The notes: a model not told the origin generated them from the letters alone. A DNA stretch of 62,112 nt from SAR116 cluster bacterium AG-447-A06 (GCA_003212345.1 QCPZ01000009.1:1-62112), one strand, 5' to 3'; counted from the first letter of the stretch, positions 45,379 to 55,449 are shown. Numbers and translations are program-made.

Positions 45379-46842
45379 TCACCACCCATCCAGACTGGTG
45401 ACAAGCCCCTGTCCCGCAAGGCGCATTTGTTTGCCAGAAATAAGTTCCAATCCATATTTGACAAGCAGGTTCTGAGCTGTCAAAAGCCTGTATCTGGCGG
45501 ATCCTCGCATATCTGACATTGGCGTGAAATCGTCTGCCAACGCGGCCCCGGCCTTTTTAAAATGCGCAACATCCAGGGGGTTTCCAACAAGCGCTGCTTC
45601 CGCATGGCTGGCGCGCTTTGGAATTCCTGCCATGCCACCAAAAGCAAGCCGTACCCCTTCCATCATTCCATCAACAATCTCGAGGTTGGCCGCCAGCATT
45701 ACCGCTGAAATATCCTGATCAAAACGTTTGGATATTTTATAGCACCGTAGATTTGGCTTTGTGCCTTTAGGTATCAGCAACGCCGAAACAAATTCGCCCA
45801 CCTTGCGGTCCTGTTTGCCATACTCAAGAAAAAAATCCTCCAGCTTCACCAAACGGCTGGCGGCGCCTTTGGTTAATTCAACCGCGCCATTGAGGCTGAT
45901 CAAGACCGGTGGCAAATCACCAATTGGCGAGGCATTGGCGATATTGCCGCAAACCGTACCACTGCTACGTACCTGTAAAGCCCCGAACCGGCGCAATAAC
46001 TCGGCGCATTGGGGAAAATGTTTTGCAGCATAAGATAAGAGCTGCTGATGCGTGACTGCCGGATTAATGCGAATGGCATCACCATCATCATTAATCTTGT
46101 CGAAGCCAGCCACGCCGCCAGTCCAAATCATTTTTTCCAGCTTGCGGTGCTGTTTTGTGACCCATAGCCCGACGTCGGTTGCCCCACCAATAACAGTCGC
46201 ATCTGGATGTTCCTCATATAGTTTGGCAAAGCTCGCGCGAGTTGCCGGCACCATGAACTGGCTACCACCTTTGTCACAACAAACATCCAATCCATCATCA
46301 ATGCCCGCAAGCAGGGCTAGATCTTCATTATGCGTTTTCTTATGATCATTATAAGTATCCAGCGATGCGGCAGCTTCAACGATGGGCCGGTAACCGGTAC
46401 AGCGGCACAAATTGCCAGCAATGGTATCATCCACCTCATCCGGCCCAAGCCCACTGCCATTTTGATAGGCCGTGTAAAGTGTCATCACAAAACCGGGCGT
46501 GCAAAACCCACATTGAGATGCGTCATTTTCTACCATTGCCGTCTGTACCGGATGCAGTTGATCATCACTAGTGGCAAGTCCTTCAATCGTGCGAATAGCA
46601 GCACCATTCACCATGCCCATAAAAAGAATACAGGCATTGACTGGACGATAAACCAGATTTCCACCCGCATCGGGACGCGCAATCGAGACAGTGCAGGCCC
46701 CGCAGTCACCCTCACCGCAACCCTGTTTGGTGCCGCGCAAATGGGGCTGCTCACGAAGCCAGTCAAGCAGGGTCATATCACCAGCACAATCGCTAGTATG
46801 GTGAACGCTACCATTTAAGACAAAGCTGATTTCGCGTTGCAT
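45379..46842 (-). CDS. xdhA: Xanthine dehydrogenase FeS/FAD subunit XdhA
   Basis: XdhA carries two [2Fe-2S] clusters and FAD and passes electrons to NAD+. The start is ATG 46842, 5 bases after GGAGG, giving 487 residues; an upstream open stretch of 88 codons overlaps uraH and is rejected. Cluster ligands are Cys42, Cys47, Cys50 and Cys71 (GCGEGDCGAC ...) and Cys111, Cys114, Cys146, Cys148 (QCGFCTPGF ... NLCRCTGYRP). The FAD domain shows VIGGATDVGLWV and GNIANASPIGDLPP. It follows uraH by 13 bases. Confidence 0.95.
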   Translation of the reverse strand: MQREISFVLNGSVHHTSDCAGDMTLLDWLREQPHLRGTKQGCGEGDCGACTVSIARPDAGGNLVYRPVNACILFMGMVNGAAIRTIEGLATSDDQLHPVQTAMVENDASQCGFCTPGFVMTLYTAYQNGSGLGPDEVDDTIAGNLCRCTGYRPIVEAAASLDTYNDHKKTHNEDLALLAGIDDGLDVCCDKGGSQFMVPATRASFAKLYEEHPDATVIGGATDVGLWVTKQHRKLEKMIWTGGVAGFDKINDDGDAIRINPAVTHQQLLSYAAKHFPQCAELLRRFGALQVRSSGTVCGNIANASPIGDLPPVLISLNGAVELTKGAASRLVKLEDFFLEYGKQDRKVGEFVSALLIPKGTKPNLRCYKISKRFDQDISAVMLAANLEIVDGMMEGVRLAFGGMAGIPKRASHAEAALVGNPLDVAHFKKAGAALADDFTPMSDMRGSARYRLLTAQNLLVKYGLELISGKQMRLAGQGLVTSLDGW

Positions 46843-46855
46843 GAAACCTCCGAGC

Positions 46856-47218
46856 CTAGCTGCCGCGATAGGTTGAATAACCATAGGCTGAAAGCAATAA
46901 CGGCACGTGATAGTGCTGCTCCGCATCTTCAACACCGAAGTTAATGACAACATCATCAAGAAATGGGATTTCTGGAAGGTCATCCCCGCTGCGGCGCAGA
47001 TATTCAGCCACTTTGAAAAGCAACTGATACCGCCCTTTTTGCATTGCATCACCATCAAGCAATGGCGCATCACAGCGGCCATCATCATTGGTTCTGGTCG
47101 AAACAATTAACGCCTGCCGATCACCGGTGCCGGCATCAACACGAAACAGGTTGATAACCAATCCAGATGCAGGGCAGCCGCGCATTGTATCCAAAACATG
47201 AGTTGTTAAACGGCCCAT
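46856..47218 (-). CDS. uraH: 5-hydroxyisourate hydrolase UraH
   Basis: UraH, a transthyretin-like protein, hydrolyses 5-hydroxyisourate to OHCU. The 120-residue sequence has the active-site His7 in LTTHVLDT, the R-T-N-x-D-G-R segment (RTNDDGR, residues 42-48), [19 protein letters not shown] at the end, and the terminal Y-R-G-S tetrapeptide diagnostic of HIU hydrolase rather than transthyretin. It is the first gene of the minus-strand purine run, divergent from uraD, with a perfect inverted repeat between them. Confidence 0.96.
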   Translation of the reverse strand: MGRLTTHVLDTMRGCPASGLVINLFRVDAGTGDRQALIVSTRTNDDGRCDAPLLDGDAMQKGRYQLLFKVAEYLRRSGDDLPEIPFLDDVVINFGVEDAEQHYHVPLLLSAYGYSTYRGS

Positions 47219-47321
47219 GAAACATCATCCTTGAGCAAGGGTTTTATCACTAACTTCACAAGACAAACGATGACATTTACACACTGATATTGCAAATCAA
47301 ATTGGACATCCCAAAGAATCA

Positions 47322-47343
47322 TGTCAATATGAAAACATTGACA
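47322..47343. promoter_or_regulatory. Candidate operator in the uraH-uraD intergenic region
   Basis: TGTCAAT and ATTGACA form a perfect 7-base inverted repeat separated by 8 bases, 35 bases before uraD and about 100 bases before uraH in the divergent promoter region. The geometry (7-8-7) suits a dimeric helix-turn-helix repressor. No purine regulator gene is in the window, so the binder is unknown. Confidence 0.5.
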
Positions 47344-47378
47344 ATTTGTTCCGTTTTATCAGCAACAATCGGGTATAG

Positions 47379-47903
47379 ATGATGATCGAACCGGCACCAC
47401 ATGAATTGCCCCGAACAGCGTTCATTGCCACCTTTGGGGGTATTTACGAACATTCTTCATGGGTTGCAGAAACGCTTTATGATCAAGGATTGAGCGAGGA
47501 TGATAGCGACCCGACAAAGCTGGCTAAACGGATGGCGACGATTGTTGATGCAGCTGATGAGGAGCGACAGATGGCGCTTTTGTGTGCCCACCCTGAACTA
47601 GCTGGAAAGCTTGCTATTTCCGGTTCATTAACCGCCGAGTCTGCAGCCGAGCAAGCAAGTGCCCAGCTCGACCAGTGCAGCGCCAAAGAATTTGCCGAAT
47701 TTCAGAACTTAAACCAGCGCTACCAGGAAAACTTTGGCCATCCGTTTATCATTGCCGTCCGGGGCCTTAATCGAGCCAAGATTTTGGCCGCATTTCGGAA
47801 ACGCGTGGACAATTCGGCCCAGATCGAATTTCACACCGCGCTTGCCGAGGTGCATAAAATTGCACAATTGCGCCTTGATCAATTAGACTCAAGCATTGAC
47901 TAA
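47379..47903 (+). CDS. uraD: OHCU decarboxylase UraD
   Basis: UraD decarboxylates 2-oxo-4-hydroxy-4-carboxy-5-ureidoimidazoline to S-allantoin. The 174-residue all-helical protein has the catalytic His71 in H-P-E-L-A-G-K, F-x-N-L-N-Q-x-Y (FQNLNQRYQENFGHPFI) and AVRGLNRAKIL. Length is normal for the single-domain enzyme. The start is ATG 47379 or 47382. It is divergent from uraH, so the two enzymes that follow PuuD are expressed from opposite sides of one promoter region. Confidence 0.95.
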   Translation: MMIEPAPHELPRTAFIATFGGIYEHSSWVAETLYDQGLSEDDSDPTKLAKRMATIVDAADEERQMALLCAHPELAGKLAISGSLTAESAAEQASAQLDQCSAKEFAEFQNLNQRYQENFGHPFIIAVRGLNRAKILAAFRKRVDNSAQIEFHTALAEVHKIAQLRLDQLDSSID

Positions 47904-48019
47904 AGAAGGGCCAGGAGTCAGCTCCAAGAAACAGGCGAAAAAACCGGCCGAACAACCCACTATCTATGCACGCTAATCATCCCTTTGGCGTTTTTATTCT
48001 GGCGTACCGTGGCATGACT

Positions 48020-49522
48020 TTATTTGGTTTCACTACCAGAGTGAAAATTGAACACGGCGCCGTCTTTTATCCCGCTAGGCCAGCGAGCAGTCACGGTTTT
48101 CAGCTTGGTATAAAAACGCACCCCTTCCATGCCATGAATTGAATGATCGCCATACATCGAAGCTTTCCAGCCGCCAAAGCTGTGATAAGCAACTGGTACT
48201 GGAATTGGTACATTTATACCAACCATGCCAACATTAACATTGCTGGCAAATTCACGTGCTGCATCGCCATCCCGGGTAAAAATGGCAGTGCCATTCCCAT
48301 ATTCATGGCTTACGACCAAATTGATCGCCTCTTCGTAAGTTTTTGGCCGCAAAACCGATAGAACCGGGCCAAAAATTTCATCGCGGTACACAGACATATC
48401 AGGTGTCACATTGTCCAGCAGCGTACCCCCAACAAAGAAACCATTCTCATAACCTTGCAAAGACAGACCCCGACCATCGACAACAACGCTTGCACCATCT
48501 GCCTCGCCCTGGTCAATATAGCTAAGAACGCGGTCTCTTGACTGAGCCGTGATCACCGGGCCCATTTCAACACCGGGCTCGTCATATTGGCCAATTTTAA
48601 GCGCGCGAACTTTTGGAGCCAATGCTTCAACAAACCGATCACCAGTTTCATCACCAACCGCCAGCACAGCAGACACTGCCATGCAACGTTCGCCTGCTGA
48701 ACCATAGGCCGCCCCCATGGCCGCATCTACTGCCTGATCCATATCAGCATCAGGCATGATGATCATATGATTCTTTGCGCCACATAGTGCTTGAACTCGT
48801 TTGCCGGCGGTACAACCACGGCTATATATATATTTGCCAATTGCAGTTGAACCAACAAAGCTGATTGCTGCGATGTCCGGATGATCAAGAAGCGCATCAA
48901 CTGCCTCCTTATCCCCATTCAGCACATTCATGCAACCATCGGGCAAACCCGCTTCGCTTAACAATTGTGCTAGGTATAGGGGCGCTGCCGGATCACGCTC
49001 AGACGGCTTTAAGATGAATGTATTTCCGCAGGCAAGCGCCATAGGGAACATCCACATTGGCACCATGGCTGGGAAATTAAAGGGGGTGATTCCCGCAACC
49101 ACGCCCACTGGTTGTCGAAGCGAATAGCTATCAACTGAACTCGCAACTTGCGCGGAATATTCGCCTTTAAGTAAATGCGGAATACCGCATGCGAATTCAA
49201 CCACCTCTAACCCTCGGGCAACTTCACCCTTGGCATCATCAAGTGTCTTTCCATGTTGTGATGAGATCATTTCGGCAACCGTGTTTATATTCTTGGTGAT
49301 CAAATCGCGAAAATTAAACATTATTTGTGCACGCTTTGCTGGTGGGGTATTTGCCCATCCGGGCAATGCCGCCTTAGCAACGGCAACTGCAGCATCGACT
49401 TCGATTGCGCTGGCCAATGGCACTGAGGAGACAGCCGCCCCAGTTGCCGGATTATAAACATTCTGCGAACGTCCGCTGGCGCCCGCTATCGCTGCGCCTT
49501 TTATGAAATGCATATCTGTCAT
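48020..49522 (-). CDS. mmsA: Methylmalonate-semialdehyde dehydrogenase (CoA-acylating) MmsA
   Basis: MmsA oxidises methylmalonate semialdehyde (or malonate semialdehyde) with CoA to propionyl- or acetyl-CoA in valine, beta-alanine and inositol breakdown. From ATG 49522 it has 500 residues. Visible are the NPATGAAVSSVP start, TPFNFPAMVPMWMFPMALACGN, the nucleotide-binding ISFVGSTAIGKYIYSRG, the K-N-H segment CGAKNHMIIMPDAD, the catalytic Cys in GERCMAVS, and NVGMVGINVPIPVPVAYHSFGGWKAS, all diagnostic of the CoA-dependent type. It has no valine-pathway neighbours here. Confidence 0.93.
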   Translation of the reverse strand: MTDMHFIKGAAIAGASGRSQNVYNPATGAAVSSVPLASAIEVDAAVAVAKAALPGWANTPPAKRAQIMFNFRDLITKNINTVAEMISSQHGKTLDDAKGEVARGLEVVEFACGIPHLLKGEYSAQVASSVDSYSLRQPVGVVAGITPFNFPAMVPMWMFPMALACGNTFILKPSERDPAAPLYLAQLLSEAGLPDGCMNVLNGDKEAVDALLDHPDIAAISFVGSTAIGKYIYSRGCTAGKRVQALCGAKNHMIIMPDADMDQAVDAAMGAAYGSAGERCMAVSAVLAVGDETGDRFVEALAPKVRALKIGQYDEPGVEMGPVITAQSRDRVLSYIDQGEADGASVVVDGRGLSLQGYENGFFVGGTLLDNVTPDMSVYRDEIFGPVLSVLRPKTYEEAINLVVSHEYGNGTAIFTRDGDAAREFASNVNVGMVGINVPIPVPVAYHSFGGWKASMYGDHSIHGMEGVRFYTKLKTVTARWPSGIKDGAVFNFHSGSETK

Positions 49523-49731
49523 AATTGTCTCACATGATTGCCGGTCTGGAGGAGCGGCCATTCTTTGCTGATTTACTTGATGCTGATCTTCCAACTCTAA
49601 CCTTTTTTCTAACAAGTGCAAGTCACACTGCCTACTCACTTTTTAGATCTTGATAAGGCGGGCTAAAGCCTCCCATTTTTGTTTTTTGAAATGACCGTTT
49701 GGTTTTTAAATGTTTAATTGTATAAATCCAT

Positions 49732-50634
49732 ATGGAAATTTGGGTCCTATTTGCTGTTCTAGCAGCCGCGACACAGGCACTTCGTACCGCGGTTCAACGC
49801 CGCATGGTTGCGCCACTCGGCAGTTATGGCGCCGCGTATATCCGTTTTTCCTATGCCTGCCCGCTTGCCTGGCTGTGTTTATTTGCATATTTGGGCGCCA
49901 CTGGTGAGACACTTGCGAGCCTACCTTTTACCTTCTGGGCATGGATTAACATTGCCGCATTAACTCAAGTAATTTTCACGATCCTCCTCGTTCAGCTCTT
50001 CAGTCATCGTTCCTTTGCTGCAGCGGTGGCATTTTCCAAAACTGAAGTCCTACAAACAGCTATTCTTGAAGCCTTGATCCTTGGCGTTGTAGTTACATTT
50101 CAAACCGGCATTGCCATCGCCGTTGGAGTGTTTGCAACTGTGATGTTGGCATTTGTAAAAGCCAATTTATCAATTACCAACATCCAGCAAAGCCTGCTTA
50201 GCCGGCAAATGGCAATTGGGCTTGCTGCTGGTGCCTTTCTGGGATTTTGCACGGTAGCTTATGGAGCTGCAATGCAAGCCATGACCGGGGGTAGCTTGCT
50301 AAATAACGCAATCTATGCAGCAGCTATAGGCGTGACAATCCAAGCAGCGTGTTTCGGGGCCTATCTTTACGTCGCTAAACGCAACGAGTTTATTGCCAGC
50401 TTTGTTGAATGGCGGAAAGCAGGCCCGGCAGGTGTTTGGGCATCGATCTGCAGCATCTGCTGGTTTGCCGCCTTCTTGAGTCACGAAGTTGCGCCAGTAC
50501 GCGCTGTTGGGCAGGTGGAGTTGTTATTCAGTATTGGCTTCTCAATTCTTTATTTTAAGGAACGAGTCACGCGACTGGAGCTAACAGCAATGGCCTTACT
50601 CGCTCTTTCTATCATAATGGTTTTATTGGACTAA
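49732..50634 (+). CDS. EamA/DMT-superfamily transporter
   Basis: A 300-residue membrane protein with about 10 hydrophobic segments in two repeats of five, the usual drug/metabolite transporter (EamA) plan. It starts MEIWVLFAVLAAATQALRTAVQRRM and ends with an ERVTRLELTAMALLALSIIMVLLD pattern, typical of the last helix pair. Substrate and direction are unknown. Divergent from mmsA by 210 bases. Confidence 0.8.
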   Translation: MEIWVLFAVLAAATQALRTAVQRRMVAPLGSYGAAYIRFSYACPLAWLCLFAYLGATGETLASLPFTFWAWINIAALTQVIFTILLVQLFSHRSFAAAVAFSKTEVLQTAILEALILGVVVTFQTGIAIAVGVFATVMLAFVKANLSITNIQQSLLSRQMAIGLAAGAFLGFCTVAYGAAMQAMTGGSLLNNAIYAAAIGVTIQAACFGAYLYVAKRNEFIASFVEWRKAGPAGVWASICSICWFAAFLSHEVAPVRAVGQVELLFSIGFSILYFKERVTRLELTAMALLALSIIMVLLD

Positions 50635-50831
50635 TTTAGGTCGAAACTCCAGCGTCACTGCTCTGGCATCAGCCTGAATTAGGTCGTATTAGTCTGCCCT
50701 GCCTTCTTGATTGACAAGAACTTATAGCAACCTTAATACTTGAAGAACTTACTTTACCAGTTTTATCGTAACTAACCTTCACAGCCATCGCTGCCGGACC
50801 CCCCCTACAACCAATTCAGAGTGCTGTTCTC

Positions 50832-52433
50832 GTGGAAAAATTCCTAACATCTATTGGTATTTCAGATGTCAAAAGCATTGCTCACAATCCCTCATATGAT
50901 CAGCTTTATGAAGACGAACTCAAGCCTGATCTTGAAGGGTTTGCTCGTGGCCAACTAACCGAACTTGGCGCGGTAAACGTATTGACGGGTGAATATACTG
51001 GCCGATCACCAAAGGATAAATTCATTGTCATGGATGACACTACCCGCGACAGCTACTGGTGGAATGGAAATGGCACAAAAAACGACAATAAACCAATTGA
51101 ACTTGGTGTCTGGAATGAACTCAAAGCACTTGCTGGAAATCAGTTAAGCGGCAAGAAACTGTATGTTGTTGATGGATTTTGTGGAGCAAACAAAGATACT
51201 TGCATGAGGGTTCGCTTTGTTATGGAAGTAGCATGGCAGGCGCATTTCGTCAAAAACATGTTTATCCGGCCAAATGATGAGGAGTTAGCCAATTTTATCC
51301 CTGATTTCACTGTTGTAAACGCGTCCACGGCAACCAATCCTGATTGGGAACGCCACGGTATGAACTCGCCAACCTTTGTTGCCTTTAATCTGACCGAGCG
51401 CATGCAACTTATTGGAGGCACCTGGTATGGCGGGGAAATGAAAAAAGGCCTTTTTTCAGTGATGAATTACCTTTTACCACAAAAAGGCATTGCCTCGATG
51501 CATTGTTCTGCAAACTGCGGTGCCGGTGGTGATGTTGCATTGTTTTTTGGGCTCTCAGGCACCGGTAAAACGACCCTTTCCGCATCATCAAACCGCAGCT
51601 TGATTGGTGATGATGAGCATGGCTGGGACGATGACGGTGTTTTCAATTTCGAAGGAGGCTGTTACGCCAAAACCAGCGATCTAAGCGCCGAAAGCGAGCC
51701 TGAGATTTACCAAGCTATTCGCCGTGATGCACTTCTTGAAAATGTGATGGTGGATGATGCTGGCAAGGTTGATTTTAAGGATACAAGCCTAACATTGAAC
51801 ACACGTGTCTCCTACCCAATCCATCATATCAATAATATCGTAGAGCCCGTCTCCAAGGCAGGGCACGCCAAAACTGTCCTGTTTTTGACCGCCGATGCAT
51901 TTGGGGTTCTTCCGGCAGTATCAATTCTCGATGATGCGGCAGCGCAATACTATTTCTTGTCCGGATTTACCGCAAAAATGGCCGGCATGGAGCGCGGCAT
52001 GACGGAACATCAACCCACATTTTCTGCCTGTTTCGGTGCGGCTTTTTTAACTCTTCACCCCACTGTTTATGCCAAAGTTCTCACTGAAAGAATGAATAAG
52101 GCTGGGTCAAAAGCCTATTTGATCAACACCGGCTGGAATGGACAGGGCAAGCGAATTTCATTGGCCAACACACGAAGGTTAATTGATGCTATTTTTGATG
52201 GTGAGCTAGATGGTACAGAAACAGAAATCCTGCCAATTTTCAATCTGAAAGTACCGAAGGCACTTGCGGGGCTTGACCGGTCGGTTCTTGACCCCCGTTC
52301 AAGTTATGAGGACCTAGCAGAATGGAATAAACGAGCGCGCTATTTAGGTGGATTATTCATCGAGAATTTTAAAAAGTTCACTGATACAGATGCGGGAAAA
52401 ACCCTTGTATCTGCGGGGCCACAGCTTGGCTGA
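50832..52433 (+). CDS. pckA: Phosphoenolpyruvate carboxykinase (ATP) PckA
   Basis: PckA converts oxaloacetate and ATP to phosphoenolpyruvate, the entry into gluconeogenesis from C2-C4 compounds. The 533-residue protein has [14 protein letters not shown] (oxaloacetate binding), [28 protein letters not shown] with the P-loop from about residue 239, the metal motif [23 protein letters not shown], and [22 protein letters not shown]. Start is GTG 50832 without a clear ribosome site. A strict need for gluconeogenesis fits a cell living on osmolytes, sulfonates and purines. 197 bases precede it without other genes. Confidence 0.95.
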   Translation: MEKFLTSIGISDVKSIAHNPSYDQLYEDELKPDLEGFARGQLTELGAVNVLTGEYTGRSPKDKFIVMDDTTRDSYWWNGNGTKNDNKPIELGVWNELKALAGNQLSGKKLYVVDGFCGANKDTCMRVRFVMEVAWQAHFVKNMFIRPNDEELANFIPDFTVVNASTATNPDWERHGMNSPTFVAFNLTERMQLIGGTWYGGEMKKGLFSVMNYLLPQKGIASMHCSANCGAGGDVALFFGLSGTGKTTLSASSNRSLIGDDEHGWDDDGVFNFEGGCYAKTSDLSAESEPEIYQAIRRDALLENVMVDDAGKVDFKDTSLTLNTRVSYPIHHINNIVEPVSKAGHAKTVLFLTADAFGVLPAVSILDDAAAQYYFLSGFTAKMAGMERGMTEHQPTFSACFGAAFLTLHPTVYAKVLTERMNKAGSKAYLINTGWNGQGKRISLANTRRLIDAIFDGELDGTETEILPIFNLKVPKALAGLDRSVLDPRSSYEDLAEWNKRARYLGGLFIENFKKFTDTDAGKTLVSAGPQLG

Positions 52434-52527
52434 CACCTGCACAAGATAGCGGCGTGCTACTCTGACAGACAATTTCTTAGGAAAAGGTGGTTTGGTAACC
52501 TCAGACCCTTAGAATGATTAGTTCACT

Positions 52528-53523
52528 CTATAAGAGACTGTTAATCGTCTCAATCAGTGCCAAATTGATGGGCCGGGGGCCCTTATCCATGCGGTTCTTG
52601 TGGCGCCGGGCACCTGGCATCCTAACACCATCAATATTGGATAATTTTTGAACAAAACCCTCAACATGATCCTGCCAGCCATCACCTGCAATAATCGCTG
52701 GCGACATTCCAATAATCATCTCGCCACCGCGCGGCGGACCACCATCTTTATTATCCGTATCACGCGCCTCAAAACTGAACTGCTCACCGGTCATGCCGGC
52801 TGCCAGTAATTCCACCATCATGGCGATTGCCGATCCCTTGTAGCCACCAAATGGCAACAACACTCCTTTGGCAATCGCTGCCGGATCAGTCGTGGGCTGA
52901 CCATTGGCATCAAGCCCTGTTCCGAGTGGAACTTCACGCCCATCGCGTGCAGCGATCTGCACATCACCCATTGCCATTGACGCTGTAGCCATATCATAGA
53001 CAACCGGATTATGCCCAGGACGGGGCCACGCAAATGACAAAGGATTTGTGCCAAACAGTGCTTCATTAGACCCAGCTGGTGCAACCGATGGCATATACGC
53101 CGTGCAAGCAATGCCTACAAATCCACGATCAGCCAGATATTCAGTTTCTGGCCAAAGCGCAGCAAAATGATGAACTCCAACAAGCGAGAGTGCGGCGATG
53201 CCAATTTTTGCAGTCGCTTCGGTTAGAGCCGGCAGCCCTACTGCCTGTGCCAGTGGGGCAAAACAGCCATGCCCATCAACTTGTATGACCGCAGGTGTCA
53301 AATGCCTGATCGTTGGTTTAGCTTTGCCGTCAACCTTACCACTTCTCAACGCCTTAACGTAACCGGGGACACGGAATAGCCCATGCGAATGCGATCCATC
53401 ACGTTCGGCCCTGCAAATAATGTCAGCAAGCGCTTCTGCATTTGCTGTATCACAGCCATTTGCTAGCATGACATTTTTGGCAAGGCTATAAATCTTATCG
53501 AGGCTTAAGTCCGTAGTACTCAC
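52528..53523 (-). CDS. Ldh2-family reductase, DpkA-like (cyclic imine reductase candidate)
   Basis: A 331-residue protein of the Ldh2/MDH2 oxidoreductase family (NAD(P)-dependent, unrelated to Rossmann dehydrogenases). The HHFAALWPETEYLA, FGTNPLSFAWPRPGHNPVVYDMATA, GDVQIAARDGREVPLGTGLD, and LPFGGYKGSAIAMMVELLAAGMTG segments resemble DpkA, the delta1-piperideine-2-carboxylate/delta1-pyrroline-2-carboxylate reductase, more than malate or ureidoglycolate dehydrogenases of the same family. The start overlaps the proV stop by four bases, so it is translationally coupled to the betaine-type transporter. A role in breaking down a proline-like compound taken up by ProXWV is a reasonable inference. 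Confidence 0.7.
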   Translation of the reverse strand: MSTTDLSLDKIYSLAKNVMLANGCDTANAEALADIICRAERDGSHSHGLFRVPGYVKALRSGKVDGKAKPTIRHLTPAVIQVDGHGCFAPLAQAVGLPALTEATAKIGIAALSLVGVHHFAALWPETEYLADRGFVGIACTAYMPSVAPAGSNEALFGTNPLSFAWPRPGHNPVVYDMATASMAMGDVQIAARDGREVPLGTGLDANGQPTTDPAAIAKGVLLPFGGYKGSAIAMMVELLAAGMTGEQFSFEARDTDNKDGGPPRGGEMIIGMSPAIIAGDGWQDHVEGFVQKLSNIDGVRMPGARRHKNRMDKGPRPINLALIETINSLL

Positions 53524-54566
53524 TTATAACGAGGCCCTTCTTCATCCCGATCAGGGCGTGCCATAGCGGCGATTGCATTCTTCATACTGATCCGTCCAAG
53601 TGTTTTCCCATTATCACCAACAACTGCACCACTGTCTTTTCCAGCATTCAAAAGCTGTTGCAATGCGTCTTCCAGCGGTGTTGTCGTGCTCATCTTTGGC
53701 CCAGTGGCGCGTGTCATTTTTTCCATTACTGAACGGACTTCAAGCACTCGGCCACGGTTGATATCTTTTATAAAGTCAGCGATATAATCATCAGCTGGTC
53801 GCATGATAATCGATTGCGGGTCACCCTGCTGAATAACCTCCCCATCACGAAGGATCGCGATTTCATCACCAATCCGAAGCGCCTCATCAAGGTCATGCGT
53901 AATAAAAACAATGGTTTTGTGCAGCTCTTCCTGAAGATCAAGAAGGATATTTTGCATGTCGGTCCTAATTAATGGATCAAGAGCTGAAAAAGCCTCGTCC
54001 ATCAGAAGAATTTCGGCATCCGTTGCAAGTGCGCGAGCAAGACCCACACGTTGCTGCATGCCACCAGACAACTGGGCCGGGAAATGCTGTTCAAAACCAG
54101 AAAGACCAACGCGATCAATCCAGCGCTGGCTTCGCTCACCAGCTTCGCCTTCACCTATCCCTTGAATGGTCAGACCATACGCAACATTCTGCGTTACTGT
54201 ACGGTGCGGCAACAAACCGAAGCGCTGAAACACCATCGAGGCCTTATGACGCCGAAAATCCCGTAAACCCTCCGTTGACATCGAGAGCACATCCTCTCCA
54301 TCCACAATCACTTCACCCTCAGTTGGCTCGATCAAACGGTTGATATGACGGATCAAGGTTGACTTTCCAGAACCAGACAGCCCCATGATAACCTGAATTC
54401 GCTTGGACCTGACCTTAATGTTAATATCCCGCAGGCCAAGAACATGACCGTGCTGATCTAAAAGTTCCTGCTTACTAACACCCGCGTGGACGTGTTGCAT
54501 CTTCGTTTTGGGGTTATCTCCAAAGACTTTGTAAAGATTTCGGATTTCAATTTTATTGTCAGCCAT
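53520..54566 (-). CDS. proV: Glycine betaine/proline betaine ABC transporter ATPase ProV
   Basis: ProV is the ATPase of a ProU-type osmolyte importer. From ATG 54566 (behind AAGGGTAACGGC) it has 348 residues: the ProU-specific N-terminal IRNLYKVFGDNP, Walker A GLSGSGKST, signature LSGGMQQRVGLARA, Walker B ILLMDEAFSALDP, H-loop FITHDLDEAL, and a C-terminal CBS-like region around DSGAVVGDNGKTLGRISMKNA. It overlaps proW by 8 bases and the Ldh2-family gene by 4. Its ProX and ProW partners are next to it. Confidence 0.93.
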   Translation of the reverse strand: MADNKIEIRNLYKVFGDNPKTKMQHVHAGVSKQELLDQHGHVLGLRDINIKVRSKRIQVIMGLSGSGKSTLIRHINRLIEPTEGEVIVDGEDVLSMSTEGLRDFRRHKASMVFQRFGLLPHRTVTQNVAYGLTIQGIGEGEAGERSQRWIDRVGLSGFEQHFPAQLSGGMQQRVGLARALATDAEILLMDEAFSALDPLIRTDMQNILLDLQEELHKTIVFITHDLDEALRIGDEIAILRDGEVIQQGDPQSIIMRPADDYIADFIKDINRGRVLEVRSVMEKMTRATGPKMSTTTPLEDALQQLLNAGKDSGAVVGDNGKTLGRISMKNAIAAMARPDRDEEGPRYK

Positions 54567-55449
54567 TGCCGTTACCCTTGCGATAAGCCTGTAAACGCTG
54601 ACCGTATTTTTGCGAGATACGGTCGAAAATGATTGCAATCGCAACAATTGCAAGGCCATTCATAAGACCAAGAGCGAGGTACTGGTTTGAAACTGCCTGC
54701 AATACAGGCACTCCAAGGCCTCGTACGCCGATCATTGATGCGATCACAACCATTGCCAGCGCCATCATGATTGTCTGGTTAACACCTGCGAAAATATTGG
54801 GCAAGGCGAGCGGTATTTGAACACCCCAAAGCCGCTGTTTGTAATTTGCGCCAAACGCGTCAGCAGCCTCAAGAACTTCCTCATCAACCAGCCGTATACC
54901 AAGGTTCGTAAGCCTAACGATCGGCGGAACGGCGTAAATACATACTGCAATTAAACCTGGCACTTTACCAATGCCTAGAAGCATCACAACAGGTATCAGA
55001 TAAACAAAGCTTGGGATGGTTTGCATTACATCAAGAATGGGCGTGATAATCGCCTGAACGCGGTTTGACTTTGCCATCCAGATCCCAAGCGGAATTCCAA
55101 GACCAATACAGATAAATGTTGCGACCGAAATAATCGCTAAGGTGGCCATGGTGTTTTCCCACATGCCAAAATAGCCGATGATTGCGAAACAAATAACCGA
55201 CCCGGTAACAAGTTTCCAACTCCGTGAGCCAAGCCACGCTAATCCGGCAAGTACAACCAAAATGATAGGCCACGGCGAATTAATTAATAGCCGTTCAAAC
55301 CAGATCATAAATTGTAAGAGGGGATCAAAGAAAGCTTCTAGTTCATCGCCGTATGCTCGCGAGAAGCTGCGAAATCCTGCATCTATAGCCTTCTTAAAAT
55401 CGCGTAAATCACCCCGGCCTAATTCGGGAAATTCACCAAAGAGATCCAT
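54559..55449 (-). CDS. proW: Glycine betaine/proline betaine ABC transporter permease ProW
   Basis: ProW is the membrane subunit. From ATG 55449 it has 296 residues with six to seven hydrophobic segments; a GTG one codon upstream is in frame. Typical features are GIPLGIWMAKSNRVQAIITPILDVMQTIPSFVYLIPVVMLLGIGKVPGLIA, the EAA-type ATPase contact near EEVLEAADAFGANYKQRLWGVQIPLALP, and the C-terminal hydrophobic segment. The N-terminal 50 residues are polar, as in other ProW proteins. Confidence 0.92.
   Translation of the reverse strand: MDLFGEFPELGRGDLRDFKKAIDAGFRSFSRAYGDELEAFFDPLLQFMIWFERLLINSPWPIILVVLAGLAWLGSRSWKLVTGSVICFAIIGYFGMWENTMATLAIISVATFICIGLGIPLGIWMAKSNRVQAIITPILDVMQTIPSFVYLIPVVMLLGIGKVPGLIAVCIYAVPPIVRLTNLGIRLVDEEVLEAADAFGANYKQRLWGVQIPLALPNIFAGVNQTIMMALAMVVIASMIGVRGLGVPVLQAVSNQYLALGLMNGLAIVAIAIIFDRISQKYGQRLQAYRKGNGNG

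Noticed and set aside
45379-47106. Extended reading frame upstream of xdhA (88 codons)
   Set aside because: It overlaps uraH in another frame, has no family resemblance, and ATG 46842 has a strong GGAGG site.
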